In this document: piece after piece, positions 22,900-34,097 of the stretch
Numbering within the stretch: position 1 is the stretch's first letter
Layout: each line of letters opens with the position of its first letter
NCBI GenBank assembly: GCA_015698045.1
Contig: BLAL01000049.1
Coordinates: 372,001 to 436,000, forward strand
Length of the DNA: 64,000 nucleotides
Reading direction: 5' to 3'
Source: Rhizophagus clarus
Taxonomy: Eukaryota; Glomeromycota; Glomeromycetes; Glomerales; Glomeraceae
Position numbers and translations under genes: made by a program
Notes under the pieces: model-generated
Database searches by the model: none
Told to the model about the DNA's origin: nothing
Seen by the model: the letters and a program-made list of their open reading frames with translations, nothing else

Positions 22900-24750
22900 T
22901 GTACGCGAATGTATGAAGAGTATAGGTCTATTCGGTCAATAAGTATTTTTTTTAGTTTTTTTTCATTTTAACGAATATTTCTAATTAGGTTTTTTTTTGA
23001 GTTCTCTGGATATGAAAATAGATAAGTAAAAAATTTAAAAAGTTTTTTTTTTATTTTAATAATCACTAGTAATTGTTTGTTTTATTTTATTTTAGGATAT
23101 TTTTCAAGTCTAAAAGTGCGAACCTGTAAAGTAAAAATAAATTTTTTATATAACAAATATTACTAATTGTTCATTTATCTTTTTTTTTAAACCATTTTTT
23201 TGAGTTACTCTAAATATAGGAAGTTGGGAAGTAAAAAAAAAACATTTTTTTTTAGATGTTTTTTTTCAGGTTTTGGATGTATTTTTTAAGATATTGGAAT
23301 ACATAAATAATCACCAAGAGAAGTTAAAGAAAGAATTTCTTTTAAAGTTAATAATTATTTATAATAAAATATTTTTAACATTTCATTCTTTTTTTTTTTT
23401 ATAAATGGTCTTCAGGTTTTAATAAAATGACTTCTATCAGTTTGATATTTTTTTTTTTGTAGATATGTATGGAAAATTCAGTGAAGAAGATACTTCTTTT
23501 TTACATTGGATAAATTCTTTCAATAAAATGATCACTAATATTTCATTTCTTTTGTAGACGGTTATTCTTTGAGATACTTAGACTACGCATAGGAAAATTA
23601 TTTTATTATTATTCTGAATAAATTCATTTTATGAAACGTTTACTGACATTTTGTCTTCCTTTTTTTAAATAGTTAAAGATATGCAAAATTTCAGTGAAGT
23701 ATTTATCTATTTTCTTTTTTTTTAATGAAACATTTTCTAACATTTTATTCTTTTTTTTTTTAAATGATTATATGACTTCAAATCCTTAAAAGTACAGAAT
23801 ATCTATATCAGTAAGTAAAAAAAAGAAATATTTTTTTTTTCTTTTTTATTTAATTAACATTAGTAATTTTTTTTTTTAGCCATTTTATCAAGTCTTTGGA
23901 AGTGGTAATTTTGGAAGTAAAAAATATTTTTTTTTCAAACTTTTTTATTTAATAAAGTAAACAAATATTATACTAACTGTTTGTATTTTTTTTTCATTTT
24001 TCATTTTATTTTTAGGTAATTTTTTTGAATATGACTGTAGAATAGATATTAGTTAATTAGAAACAGCATTATCAGGAATTCTGAAATACGATCTAACAGA
24101 AAAGAGAATTACTAAACTTTAGGATTAAATTTGCACATGAAAAAAATTATCTTTTATTTTTTTTAATTTAACAAATATTTTATTTACTAACTATTTATTT
24201 TTTTTAGCAACTTACTCATCGTATCCTTTTGGATATGTAAATTTCAGTTTAGATTTTTTCTTTTTGTTTTTCTTTAATTTAAATAATTATTACTAACTAT
24301 TTTTTTATTTTTCTTTATTTTAGTACATATGAAAAATTTGATGAGAATTAAGAAAGATTTTTTGAAACAGTTACTAATATTTATTTTGTTTTTTTTTTTT
24401 TACAAGCCTGTTTTTCAGATATTTGGATGATTGCCATGATAAAAAATTGGCAAAATTTTCAATTATGAGGATATGTATCATATTTAATAGCTTGATATTC
24501 TTGAAAGGGATTTATTATTCTTTTACATTACTAATTATTTATTTTGTTTTCTCTTTTTTAAGCAATTTTCAAGTCTCTCTGGATATTATAGGTGAATGTT
24601 AAAGCATGATGTAGTGAAATTATGGTAACTATATGTGTAACACTGGCAAGTAAAAAAATAATTATTTTCAAATTTTTTTAATTTAACGAACCTTACTAAC
24701 TATTCATTATTCTTTTTTTAGGTGTTTTTTTCAGACTGATAATACTTTAC
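22900..24750 (+). repeat. Array of intron-like T-rich units
   Basis: About a dozen diverged units of 90-150 bp. A typical unit has: AAGTAAAAAA; a long T tract; ATTTAA(T/C)..AACAAATATTACTAACTATTTA; 8-12 T ending in TTTAG; then a short ATTTTTCAAGTCTCTGGATATG-like segment. Branch-site-like (A/T)ACTAA(C/T) is clear at about 23160, 23972, 24185, 24290, 24372, 24531 and 24694, with weaker versions elsewhere. Each thus resembles a fungal intron plus a ~30-50-nt exon. No long open frame joins the exon-like pieces. Confidence 0.55.
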
Positions 24751-24954
24751 AAGTTACTAAATATAAACTTTGTAACTGTGGGATTATAGTTGATATTTTG
24801 TTTATTTAATTGCTTAATATTGATACTAAAGCTACTGAAATAATATATAATAATATAATATATGAAAGAAATAAATACAAATTTATAAATACAAATTAAT
24901 ATTACATTATAATGAATATGAAATAAATACCAAATAATAAATAATAATAAATGT
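24751..24954. other. AT-rich low-complexity stretch
   Basis: AATA/AAATA-rich sequence between the intron-like array and the right subterminal motifs of the outer block. No gene. Confidence 0.4.
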
Positions 24955-25125
24955 AATAAATAAAATTCTTTAAGGATTCCTTAATAGTAAATTTAAGATT
25001 CTTAAAAATTCTATAAAAATGCTTAGATAGGAAATCTTTGTGGATGAGAAAGGTTCTTTAGGGATCTTTATTAATTATGAGATTTTTGATTTTCTAGGAA
25101 TTTAAATCCTAAAAAATTTACTGAT

Positions 25126-25721
25126 ACAGTTACTATTTACAAATAAATGGATTAGTAGAAAGATTTAACAAGACATTATGCGAATCTCTGACAAAATTAG
25201 AAGGAAATAATGATTGGGACAAAAAAATAGCACTAGTATTATTTGTATATAGGAACAAAAAACATAGTTCAAGTAAAGTAAAACCATTTTACTTAACTTA
25301 TGGAAGAGAAGCAAGATTACTAATAGATAAAATGAGCAAAGAAAATAAGGATTCATCAATTAATAAAAGAATTACCAGATATTAGAAAACAAGCTGAGAA
25401 TAAAATTGAAGAATTACAATAAAAACAGAAAGATTACTATGACAAAAAGAATAAAAGAAAAGAGACTTATCAAATAAAAGAAAAAGTTTTCAAATATAAT
25501 ATAGTTAAAGATAAATAATGGTCAGGAAAACTAGAAGAAAAATGGAAAGGACCTATTATATATACAAAATTTTATTGAATAGATCATATAAGATTAAAGA
25601 ATTAGATAGACGAATCATAAAAACACTAGTAAATGGGAATTTGTTGAAGAAATATTATGATAGAAAAACTTTTGAGCTGATGATTGTAATTTGTGAGAAC
25701 AAATTTTTCAGGAAAGGATAG
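25126..25721 (+). pseudogene. Gypsy integrase, C-terminal half
   Basis: Picks up where 3307-3927 stops: a YYLQINGLVERFNK segment supplies the catalytic Glu (GLVERF, ~25160), then YRNKKHSS and YLTYGREARLL, followed by the integrase C-terminal segment KWKGP...IHKILL-like and NGNLLKKYYDR (25635-25665). Stops and frameshifts break the middle. Together the halves form one integrase interrupted by the 21.2-kb block. Confidence 0.85.
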
Positions 25722-26021
25722 TTTGTAGCATGAAAATTACAGTAACAAAAATAATTAAATAGTAACATAATAGATAAAAAGGTTACAAAATACAAATCAT
25801 ATGATAATAATCAGATGTAAATACAATTATATCACTTAAACATAAGCACGTGATATAACTGGATGGAAGTACAAATTATTTTAGAATTTATTTTTAGTTT
25901 AGATTTTAGTTTAGATTTTATTTTATTTACTTTTAAATTAGAAAAAAATAGTATTAGAAATATAGCAAGAATAATTTCTTATAGTGATTTAGTCAAAGGA
26001 ATGGTTGGAAGAGAGGAATGA
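25722..26021 (+). other. Gypsy 3' non-coding region with polypurine tract
   Basis: Non-coding sequence ending in a purine run, GGTTGGAAGAGAGGAATGA (26003-26021), immediately before TGTAATGCC. This is the expected position and composition of a plus-strand priming polypurine tract next to a 3' LTR. Confidence 0.55.
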
Positions 26022-26306
26022 TGTAATGCCAAGCATTATAAATATCTTTAACATTTCAGATCTTTTTAAATGATGTAATGCTAAGGGGAATGAATAACTA
26101 TTTTAGGAAGGAAGGAAGACAGGATTTAATAAAAGAATATTTTGTAGAATTTTGTAGGATTTTATAGAATTATAAGTTTAGTGAAAATATTATTTTGTAT
26201 AAAAAAGGTCAATTTTTGACTTAATTTCAACATCAATCTGATCAATAATATTATTTAATAAATAAAAGGAAATTTTGCTTAAAAGAAATTTTGGAAGAAG
26301 AAAAAT
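26022..26306 (+). mobile_element. Probable 3' LTR of the split Gypsy element (truncated or interrupted)
   Basis: Begins TGTAATGCCAAGC right after the polypurine tract. An internal near-repeat, TGATGTAATGC(C/T)AAG, occurs at 26019 and 26072. The LTR is interrupted by the retroposon whose target duplication starts at 26307. The 5' LTR is not in the window as far as I can see, so the LTR end is not confirmed. Confidence 0.5.
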
Positions 26307-26321
26307 TATATTTAAATGAAA

Positions 26322-28303
26322 GGTCGACTTGTGAACCAAATTTTTACGGAAGAAAAAATATTTTATTTTGTCTATAGGACATTTATTTTATTATGAAATA
26401 CTGCAAATAAACAATAAAAATGGACTTCTCAACCCAAGAAACACTTTATAATGACCTGAAGTGGTTTTTCAAACATAATAAAGAAAGTATTATGCAAACT
26501 ATAGCAATAGAAGTTAAAGGCATACTAGCTATGAATATGGACTTTTCCAACCAAGTAGAAGTTGATGATAAGCTGTTGAAAGGATTTCTTTCTTCAAATA
26601 AAGATGTTATGCAACTAATAGAACCTCCACCTCTTGCTAAATTAAAGCCAAAGAGCTTTTTATTACCCTTTTTCATGACGGCTATTATCGGTCATTTTGT
26701 TAAAGATTGCAAGTATCATGACTGGAAGATCTGCGCAACCAATTTGAAAACTCAGCCCCTGTGCAATAACAACATACTACTCCCGATATAGCAATTTTTC
26801 AACCCATATAATACCAATCAGATTTAATGAATCTGGATAACACAATATAGAACACTATGGGTACGGTACCTAGTACTCCACATTATTCCAACCCAATCAC
26901 ACTACCTGCTACGCTTTTATTTCAGTCTCAGAAAAAATCTGCTAGAAAGAAGCTGAAGAAACTCCAACAACAACAGCAAACACCAGATGATAATCCCTTT
27001 ATAGTTTCTAGCGGTCAATCACCTGAGCAAATACCCCCAGTTCAAAGGTGGTTGGTTACCTTTAACAACATTCCTTCTCTACCAGTGACGTCTTTGAAAA
27101 GTAGTGATAATAAAAAACCTTTGGAGTAATCACAGAATAATCAGAATAAAAATAGAAAACAAAAACATTTAGCAGACAATTTCAATAATTCTAACTTTAT
27201 CTTTACTGATTATTGTTTCCAGTAAGAAGAATAGGCACAGCTGTTGGACTTAATAGTATATGATATACTGGTCAAGTGGGATAGTTATACTCTTCTTGGG
27301 AACCTTAGTTTCTGAAGAAAAATCGTATCAATCAGCATAAGGGTGCACAAAAAGTATCTTTCAGCAAGGGTGAGATTGATACCAAATCACGTGTGCCCTA
27401 AAGCATACAATGGACCATCAGACTAGGAGGAATTCCTATTAGATAGTTTTCAGCGTCGTGAAACCTTTCAAAACGCAAGCAAAAAGAAAAGTTCTAAGTG
27501 GTCATTACTAATATACTGGCAGATATGACTGAATCCTTCTTATTTCCCAACTGCACTTCTAGTCTATTTTTGACTGAGAGTAGAATGAAATCTTTTAAGA
27601 TTATCAAAGAATCCTCAGGGCAAAGAAAGTTAATTAGATATTTCGCAATATGGGATCAAGCTTCTAAATGTATAAATATTCTTTAACTTTGAAATAATGT
27701 TAGTCTGTTATGGTATCGTTATTCTTCCCTAAACTTGGATTCAAGAAATGTCCTCCAGTTAGAATTGGCAATACTGGTAATACTTCTAGGTGCTTCAAGT
27801 CTACCTCTCATCAAAATACTAATTCTCAACTTTCAGGTAACCTTAGGTTCTATAACCAGAAGAAGAAGGATAATTCAACATCAAATTCTAGGCAGACCAA
27901 TAAGAAGAACTCTCGCTCTAGATCTAACCAGTCCAATTGGCCTAATATAAAACAATTAATAGTAGGATTGAAGGCCCTTTTGAAACAATTTATATGATTT
28001 TGTAGTCTAGATTTAACAGTTTAGCACATAGGAATCTTTTGATTTATTCATATTTTTTGTTTTTATTAGTTTATCCTTCTAGAATATTTTTTTTCTTTTT
28101 CGTTTCCCTTATTCCTTTAAATCTATATATAGACTTCCTATTGCCTCTTAAAAATAGGCTATCATAGTTAGTCATAACAGGTATTTATCACATGATATTG
28201 CGGTACATGTAGATGAAACGGTATATCTTTTATTTCATATTGTAATTTTTGTGATACATTTTAATAAATTTATGCATTTGTTTTGACTAAAAAAAAAAAA
28301 AAA
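26322..28303 (+). mobile_element. ORF1-only poly-A retroposon 2
   Basis: TATATTTAAATGAAA is duplicated exactly at 26307-26321 and 28304-28318. The 1,982-bp insert runs from a ~100-nt leader through an ORF1 pseudogene to AATAAAT (28263-28269) and a 15-nt A run (28289-28303). No reverse transcriptase or endonuclease is present. The 3' end GCATTTGTTTTGACT matches the micro-retroposon at 4662-4718. Confidence 0.85.
26420..27997 (+). pseudogene. ORF1 protein of retroposon 2
   Basis: ATG at 26420 (MDFSTQETLYNDLKWFF...) opens a 123-codon frame, followed by scattered open pieces. The middle carries a KKSARKKLKKLQQQQQ basic/Gln tract (26932-26980). The RRM-like region is recognisable although frameshifted: LIVYDILVKWDSY (27250-27288), then SISIRVHKKYL (~27330-27360). 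The C-terminal KIIKESS...RKLIRYFAIWDQASK (~27595-27666) parallels KIIGYLSNWDDLY of retroposon 1. The most degraded of the three ORF1 copies. Confidence 0.55.
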
Positions 28304-28318
28304 TATATTTAAATGAAA

Positions 28319-28499
28319 ATTTGAAAGTATTTTAAATAAAGATTATTCTTAAAAATCCTATTGTTCACTTAGATTTAAATAATATTTATTAAAAATATTT
28401 TGAAAATATTTATTTTGATATGTCAAATAAAAGGTGAAGTTATGCTTATTTGAAAATTGAAGTTAAAGAAAAAGTTGTGGCAAAAGCTCTCTAAAAATG
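28319..28499. other. Short AT-rich stretch between two retroposons
   Basis: Possibly the remainder of the interrupted Gypsy 3' LTR. No gene. Confidence 0.35.
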
Positions 28500-28514
28500 A
28501 AATTTAAGAAAATT

Positions 28515-29641
28515 TTTTTTTTTTTTTTTTTTATTATCAACATAGTGGGTCGTGCTTGATAATACAAATGTTAAGAAATACATTAAAATCTACATAAATA
28601 TAGACTATCAATAAAATATTTCTCTATTAACTATATTATCTATGCTATTGCTCCTAAAGGAATACAGCCGACTAGTCACCATGAGTCAATGGTGACATAA
28701 GTCACAAAAAACTTAAAAATTTGTCCAATGACCACCCATATTGAAATATCCATCTATCCATACCTTATATTTACTAAATATATAATTCAAACTTTTATCT
28801 TTAATTCCCACAGATTTTAATTTTTTCTTCCGAGAGTCTATACCACGTGATTATTCTAATTTAACTTAGTAAACATTACGATATTCCCAAATCAAATGTT
28901 TAAACTGAAGGACTAATGTATCGATAACTTCTCTCATGATTTTATATATACTTTGTTCAGGAATTTTCAACTCTTTTAAAAATTCACTGAAACTTCTAGG
29001 TATGATTCCTTTGACTAAGCTTAATATTCTAATGTTAGAGGAGTTCCAACAATCAAGATTGTTTATGTTAGTAAAGATATCATTGTAATCAATATCAACC
29101 TTATCTTGTATAACTGGACTAATCAGATTGAATAATTGAGCTTTAGAATTATGAACTATTTCTATTCTAATATTTTGCGTGGCAGAATATGACCATAAAT
29201 ATTGGTAAGTTTCTAATTCAGTATTACATAGCGCACATCTTTAACTGCCAATGTAAACTGATGGTGAGCATTTGCATAAATTATCCTGAGTGGATAATTC
29301 TTCAGCACATAATTTTATTTTAAAAGAGTTAAATTGGGAATCAAATACAGATATCTCATCAAATTTATCTTTGATGTATCTAAAAGTAAGTGACCAATCA
29401 AATGATTCTAAATCAGATAGTGAAGTGAAATATCTGTTCCTATTTAACATAAAAAATTGTTCAATGTATTGTGTCTCTTTAATATCTTTAACCATAAGTG
29501 TGATATTTCTTTCTATAGACTTGTGATTCCAACATATTGTACCATTATGGGCAAGTAGTTTAGGATCAATTACCAAACATTTTTTACTACATGCTTCTTT
29601 AGTTAATTTGTCTACAATATTACTATGATCATCAGAGTCAA
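28515..29641 (-). mobile_element. 5'-truncated LINE with reverse transcriptase C-terminus
   Basis: AAATTTAAGAAAATT is duplicated at 28500-28514 and 29642-29656. The insert is on the minus strand: its poly-A tail is the T run beginning at 28515, and it is cut off at 29641. The coding remnant (29576 down to ~28690) reads as the C-terminal region of a LINE polyprotein, with a zinc-knuckle-like RCALCNTELETYQYLWSYS in which the usual His and last Cys are both Tyr. A long helical tail ends near FLSFL*. In-frame TAA at ~29238 and ~28870 break it. Both Tyr replacements fit single transitions. Confidence 0.75.
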
Positions 29642-29656
29642 AAATTTAAGAAAATT

Positions 29657-29866
29657 ATATGAAATAAAATAATAAAAAAAAGAGAATTAATTAAAGAAAA
29701 TCTAAACCAAGCAAACAAAATGAATTTTATGTGAGAAACTAGCATAGTACAAATATTACTAATAGGATGATTTTTATTTCACACTGATGACGTATGAAAA
29801 AATTTTATTAGGTGTTTATTGATTATTGAACATTAACCAGATAAGCCATTTTTTTACCATTACAGG
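29657..29866. other. No gene seen
   Basis: AT-rich interval between the LINE and the MITE; nothing supported. Confidence 0.35.
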
Positions 29867-30243
29867 TAGGATTGAAAAGTGTACTGTACTGTACTAATAC
29901 AATTAGTACAATATGTATTGTACTATACTGTACTAAAATTTTTTAGTACAGTATACTTTTTTAGAACTTTTTTCAAATTTAATTTATGTAATTATCTTGG
30001 CATTTAATAGTTTAATTTGAACAAACTTTTTTTTATTTTGTAAAGATCAATAAGATCTATAAAAACAAAAAAAAATTCTTATAAATTGAATTACTAGATA
30101 TCAAAAAACTCATTAAAAATTTTTGGTTATATTATACTATATAATAATATAAAATATTACAAATTAGTACAGTGTACTAACTATACTGTATTGTACTGTA
30201 TTGTACTAAAATTTTGCTTAATACATTGTATTTTTTAACCCTA
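29867..30243. mobile_element. 377-bp MITE, hAT-type, with GTACTGTACT-rich ends
   Basis: A perfect 8-bp duplication ATTACAGG (29859-29866 and 30244-30251). The ends are inverted: TAGGATTGAAAAGTGTACTGTA against TAGGGTTAAAAAATACAATGTA. Both subterminal regions are packed with GTACTGTACT/AGTACAGTA palindromes. The interior is non-coding. The duplication length and TAGGGTT-type end fit hAT. Confidence 0.85.
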
Positions 30244-30251
30244 ATTACAGG

Positions 30252-32300
30252 CTAATAAAAATTGAATTTGTCAAGTTATAAATATTTTCTCTAAAGGATG
30301 GACCTATCTATATATGAAGAAATGGTTGAGATTACTCTTAATTGTATTGTGAAAGAATTTTCTGAACTTCAATATTAATATTGATAAAAATAAAAATGTT
30401 TTTAGGCTTAAAAATAACAGTTATAGGAAATGTTATAAAAAAGAAAGACAAATTTTTTTCATTAAGATTGATAAAAAAAAATTGTGATGAAGTACCATCA
30501 TTAAAAATAGTATACATATATATAATCAAAGTTGGCCAAAATTTGCCGATGAATAATTAATAATGCTAGTCAAAATTTTTGTAATACTAGTTAATTTTGT
30601 AATGCCAGCCTAAATTTTACAAAAATTAAAAAATACAGGTTTAATATCATTACATTTATATAATATAGTGCTTAAACTTAAATAACAAAAGTCATGTATA
30701 TTGATCACTACTATGATTTTATTAAAAAATTTTTCATATAGTATTTATTATCTCACTTAAGTTTCACTTGGAAGTTGAAAGAAATTTAGAATTTACTTGA
30801 CATGATGAAAAATTAAAACTTTAAACTAATACTAGCAAAAATATATGTATTTTTCTTACTTAAAACTTAAAAAATAAACTTTTTTTTAGGTTAAATTTAT
30901 TAAACAATTTATTTAATAATATATATTAGTGAATACAGGTATTTGAATGAATATTTGGTAGGTGAGGATGAAATTTATAGTAAATATAAGGATCTGTAGA
31001 AAGATTTATTTTATAAATAGAGATGAAGTTTTATAGTAAATATGAAAATTTAATGGGTCTTAATGAGTTATATGATAATTATAAGAACTTATGATATAGA
31101 AAAAACTAATAAGAATGAATCTTTATTTGAATTAGATTTCAAATATTCATGCTAAGGCTAAACAGTTTACTCAACAAATTACCTTGGATGAAAATGATAA
31201 AAATATAATAAGTGATACAAAAAGTAATTTTTCTGGATCAGAATCTGATGAAGAGCACGATGAAACTACTATTTGATTAAAAAATAAGCAAGAAATAAGT
31301 TCATGTTATAGTCGATGTATCTGAAGGTAAAAACCAATGATTACATTGATTCCAAGCCATGTTTAGTTTTGAAAGTGAAAATTTTAAAAGCTCATACATC
31401 TGTTGATTAATGTTTTTGAGAAGGAAAGAAGAAGGAGTGGATATGGAAAAGAAACCATATAGCAAATGTATCATAAAGTAATTCTTTAATTAAACATTAA
31501 AAATTTTATGGTAAATTACAATAAAATTTTAATTTATTTTTAGGAATTGCATGATAAATATACATACAGTATGATATAACCAGGGATCAATTAGCTAACA
31601 AAAAAAAAAATAAAAAATTTCACATTAAGAAAATCCATTTACCTTTTTTTTTTATTATAGAAGTTAAACCAAACATATAGTAATAAACAAATCAACATAT
31701 CCTTATATATGTATTTATCGTTCAATACTATAATTTTTTTTTTAAAAAAATCAATCTATGCGAGAAAACAATATATAATTAAAGCAGTCTACATAAAGAA
31801 AAATTATCACTTACAAGTCACCAAAAAAGAAAGTGTAATATTAATTTTTTTTAAAATACTTTAATAATTCTTATCCTTTGAACGCTAGAAAAAGGGAACG
31901 AGAAAAATTGGTGAAAATATAATTTAAAAATAATATTTGCGGATTATAAAGAGTTATAAACATAAGAAATTACCAAAAAAAAAAAATGCTTTATTTTTTT
32001 TTTATTGCGTTTAGCTTTATAAAAGTTCTTACATTATAGTAAAAAATCATTTTTTTGCCTTTTACGCAAAAACCTCTAATTAGCCGCTTTTATAACCCTA
32101 GAAAATTTTATTACAACTTGGATCTTGAAAAACGCTTATTTTTAAGTATAGTATAAAAAAAAAATTTTTTTATATATAAAAAAGATAAAAATTGATAGAG
32201 CACATGATGAACTATCAATTTTAGGTACAATCGATGTTACACAAAATTTAATATAAAAATGATCTGCATGTGACATTTTCGGTGACTGATAAGATCAAAG
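30252..32300. other. AT-rich stretch with faint coding remnants
   Basis: No intact gene. A weak plus-strand remnant at 31140-31280 reads IHAKAKQFTQQITLDENDK followed by SGSESDEEHDETT and a stop. Shorter pieces (EYLVGEDEIYSKYKDL near 30945-30995) look protein-like but are isolated. Long A/T runs dominate 31590-32200. Confidence 0.4.
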
Positions 32301-32394
32301 AAAAAATGCTGAATTCATTTTAGAATATTGATATCGTCAGTATTAAAGTATGGTTTGTGCAAGTTTGTTTTGATGATAATAGGTTTAACTAACT

Positions 32395-32843
32395 TAGCGA
32401 CCCTCATGTATCAGTGGAAAGTGTTCTAGGTGAAAAAGGCATATATGAAGCACAGCGTGTATTGCATAAGATCGAGCTATTTTTAAAGAATATAAATATA
32501 AATAATAATAATATTCACGCTATTGTTCAAGGTAAACGTTTTAACTTTCAAGAATGTATTATATACACATTTTAATTTTCATTAGCCTTACTGGTTTTAC
32601 TAACGAATCCAGGTAAAGAAAAGTGGTGCTCTGTATGTAATAAAAATTTGGGAAACCATGAAATGGGCGATCTACACTATATCTGATATTCTCTCAGGTG
32701 GAATATTAAAATCTGTAAAAAAGAAGTTGGTTAAAAGTAATAAGCATGAAGACGAAATTTATAATGACGACGATGACAAGGAACCCGAGAATCCAACTTG
32801 TAGTGATGAAGATGGTAGTGATGGCGGAGGTGATACTTCTTAA
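32395..32843 (+). pseudogene. Possible small spliced gene or gene fragment with acidic C-terminus
   Basis: An open stretch DPHVSVESVLGEKGIYEAQR... (from ~32400) ends at a donor GTAAAC (32532). A possible acceptor TTAG is near 32585. The next open stretch, EKWCSVCNKNLGNHEMGDLH (32618-32677), has a C-x2-C motif and runs to an Asp/Glu/Ser-rich tail ending at TAA 32841-32843. An upstream TAA (near 32389) would cut the 5' frame. Could be a low-expression gene with mis-read exons or a decayed fragment; no family recognised. Confidence 0.35.
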
Positions 32844-33560
32844 TATAATAGGATAATTTTATCATATAATAGCGATGGCCATAGGTGCTTAACATATTTC
32901 GCAAATTATTATTTGTATTAGTTGATTCTCAGCTACGTTTTTTTTATTAAATAAAGCTATATAAGGGTAGATACCTCTGGTATCACATTTTACAATTAAT
33001 GTTTTACATGAATTGAGTGGGTATATTCTGCTATATAAAATCGATTACATCATTCTTGTCGAAAATTTCAGCCTGGCTTGATCGGTTAAATTCTTTGCCG
33101 TAATATTTAATCTGATATTCAGATTATGATCATGTAGATAGCTGTGTTTGTGAGAAAGTCTTGATCTTAAATAAAACCGTGTCCACGTGATTTTGGTCAT
33201 GCACTTAAAATCTTACCACAGTATATTCACTCAGCTACGCGCAGTAAATACTCCGCGTATGTCTATTTTTAGGGGCAGAGCGCCCCAGAAAAGATATGTT
33301 AGCCGTAGCATATTTCTCTCACTTTTTCCGAAAGTTCTTAGCTTTTCAGCTTTTCACGAATCAATGATTAACCGCATGTATTGAAGATCATGATGTTAGA
33401 AATGGAATGAAATGGAAATAAGCAGATCGACTCAGGAATAATTTTTATTACCCGTTAGCATTAGCTAAGACGCGTAATCCTTAATTAATATTCCATTTTG
33501 GTGAGTTGATCGGATTTGTCATATTAACGAAATTTTTTCCCAAAGATCTTAGACACACTG
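32844..33560. other. Comparatively GC-rich intergenic region, no supported gene
   Basis: Base composition is more balanced than in the surrounding transposons. A 65-codon frame at 33187-33384 has no supporting features. Probably host intergenic sequence upstream of the microprotein gene. Confidence 0.4.
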
Positions 33561-33565
33561 TGAAT

Positions 33566-33575
33566 TATATAAAAA
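33566..33575 (+). promoter_or_regulatory. TATA box of the microprotein gene
   Basis: TATATAAAAA followed by GG, about 135 nt upstream of a canonical 5' leader intron and 220 nt upstream of the ATG at 33786. Confidence 0.5.
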
Positions 33576-33712
33576 GGTGTCACCCCAATTAGTGAATCCA
33601 TTTATCCTCCTTGTGCAATCAAGAAAACGAAAAATTAAGTGAAATATTCAAACTTATCATAAATTTACATCATCAATATACGGACTCCTATATTCCGCAA
33701 AGCAATAATGAG

Positions 33713-33785
33713 GTATGTTGATTTATTGCTCAACTGGCTTCTTGAAACATGTCATCACATTTAATCTATTTTTCCTCCTCTATAG
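33713..33785 (+). other. Intron in the 5' leader
   Basis: GTATGT at 33713-33718, a pyrimidine-rich 3' part (TTTTTCCTCCTC) and TATAG at 33781-33785, immediately before the ATG at 33786. The 73-nt length suits fungal introns. Confidence 0.6.
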
Positions 33786-33902
33786 ATGCCCCAAAATAAA
33801 ACGGACATATTACTCTTCTTACTATATATCGGCATTTTGATCTTTGCTGAGAAAATCACCATCATCACGCGTATAATAGGCGCAGTGAAATTACTCACAT
33901 AA
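33786..33902 (+). CDS. 38-residue single-pass membrane microprotein
   Basis: MPQNKTDILLFLLYIG... is a short polar N-terminus followed by one hydrophobic helix (residues 8-21, DILLFLLYIGILIF). A charged AEK turn and a second, more amphipathic stretch (ITIITRIIGAVKLL) follow, with the stop TAA at 33900-33902. The frame is not open far upstream, and the ATG directly follows a canonical intron acceptor. With the TATA box this makes a coherent small host gene: promoter, leader exon, intron, coding exon. The size is in the range of small ER, mitochondrial or V-ATPase accessory proteins, but I recognise no family. Confidence 0.45.
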   Translation: MPQNKTDILLFLLYIGILIFAEKITIITRIIGAVKLLT

Positions 33903-33999
33903 ATCTCGTCACTACCTTAACACCACGCTCCTTAATAAAATTTGGCGCAGTGTGTCTAATAAACATCACGTGCGGTATTTGGTGCAGTATCGTACCGGT
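33903..33999. other. 3' region of the microprotein gene
   Basis: Contains CTTAATAAAATTTGG (~33930), a plausible polyadenylation signal, shortly after the stop codon. Confidence 0.35.
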
Positions 34000-34097
34000 A
34001 ATAAAAAAATCGAATTACCTTTATTGTAATGCATTAAGTAATAAATTTAATAAAAAAATCGAATTACCTTTATTGTAATGCATTAAGTAATAAATTT
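34000..34097. repeat. Two tandem copies of a 49-bp unit
   Basis: AATAAAAAAATCGAATTACC...AATAAATTT is present at 34000-34048 and identically at 34049-34097. The identity points to a recent duplication. Confidence 0.9.

Larger units (their letters stand above)
3920..25125. mobile_element. 21.2-kb block with 17-bp terminal inverted repeats inside the Gypsy integrase
   Basis: ATCAGTAAATTTTTTAG at 3920-3936 is perfectly inverted at 25109-25125. Outside these ends the Gypsy integrase reading is continuous in content (FLTSH... then ...YYLQINGLVERF). Both ends also carry ~170 bp of subterminal GGATTCTT/AAGAATCC-type motifs (3940-4100 and 24960-25110). The flanks show only a degenerate candidate target duplication (ACAAGTCA on the left, ACAGTTA on the right). 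The transposase of this outer element was not identified; later insertions fill the interior. It could also be a small MITE swollen by nested insertions. Confidence 0.6.

Noticed and set aside
33187..33384. 65-residue host protein
   Set aside because: No splice signals, domain, conservation cue or promoter supports this frame.
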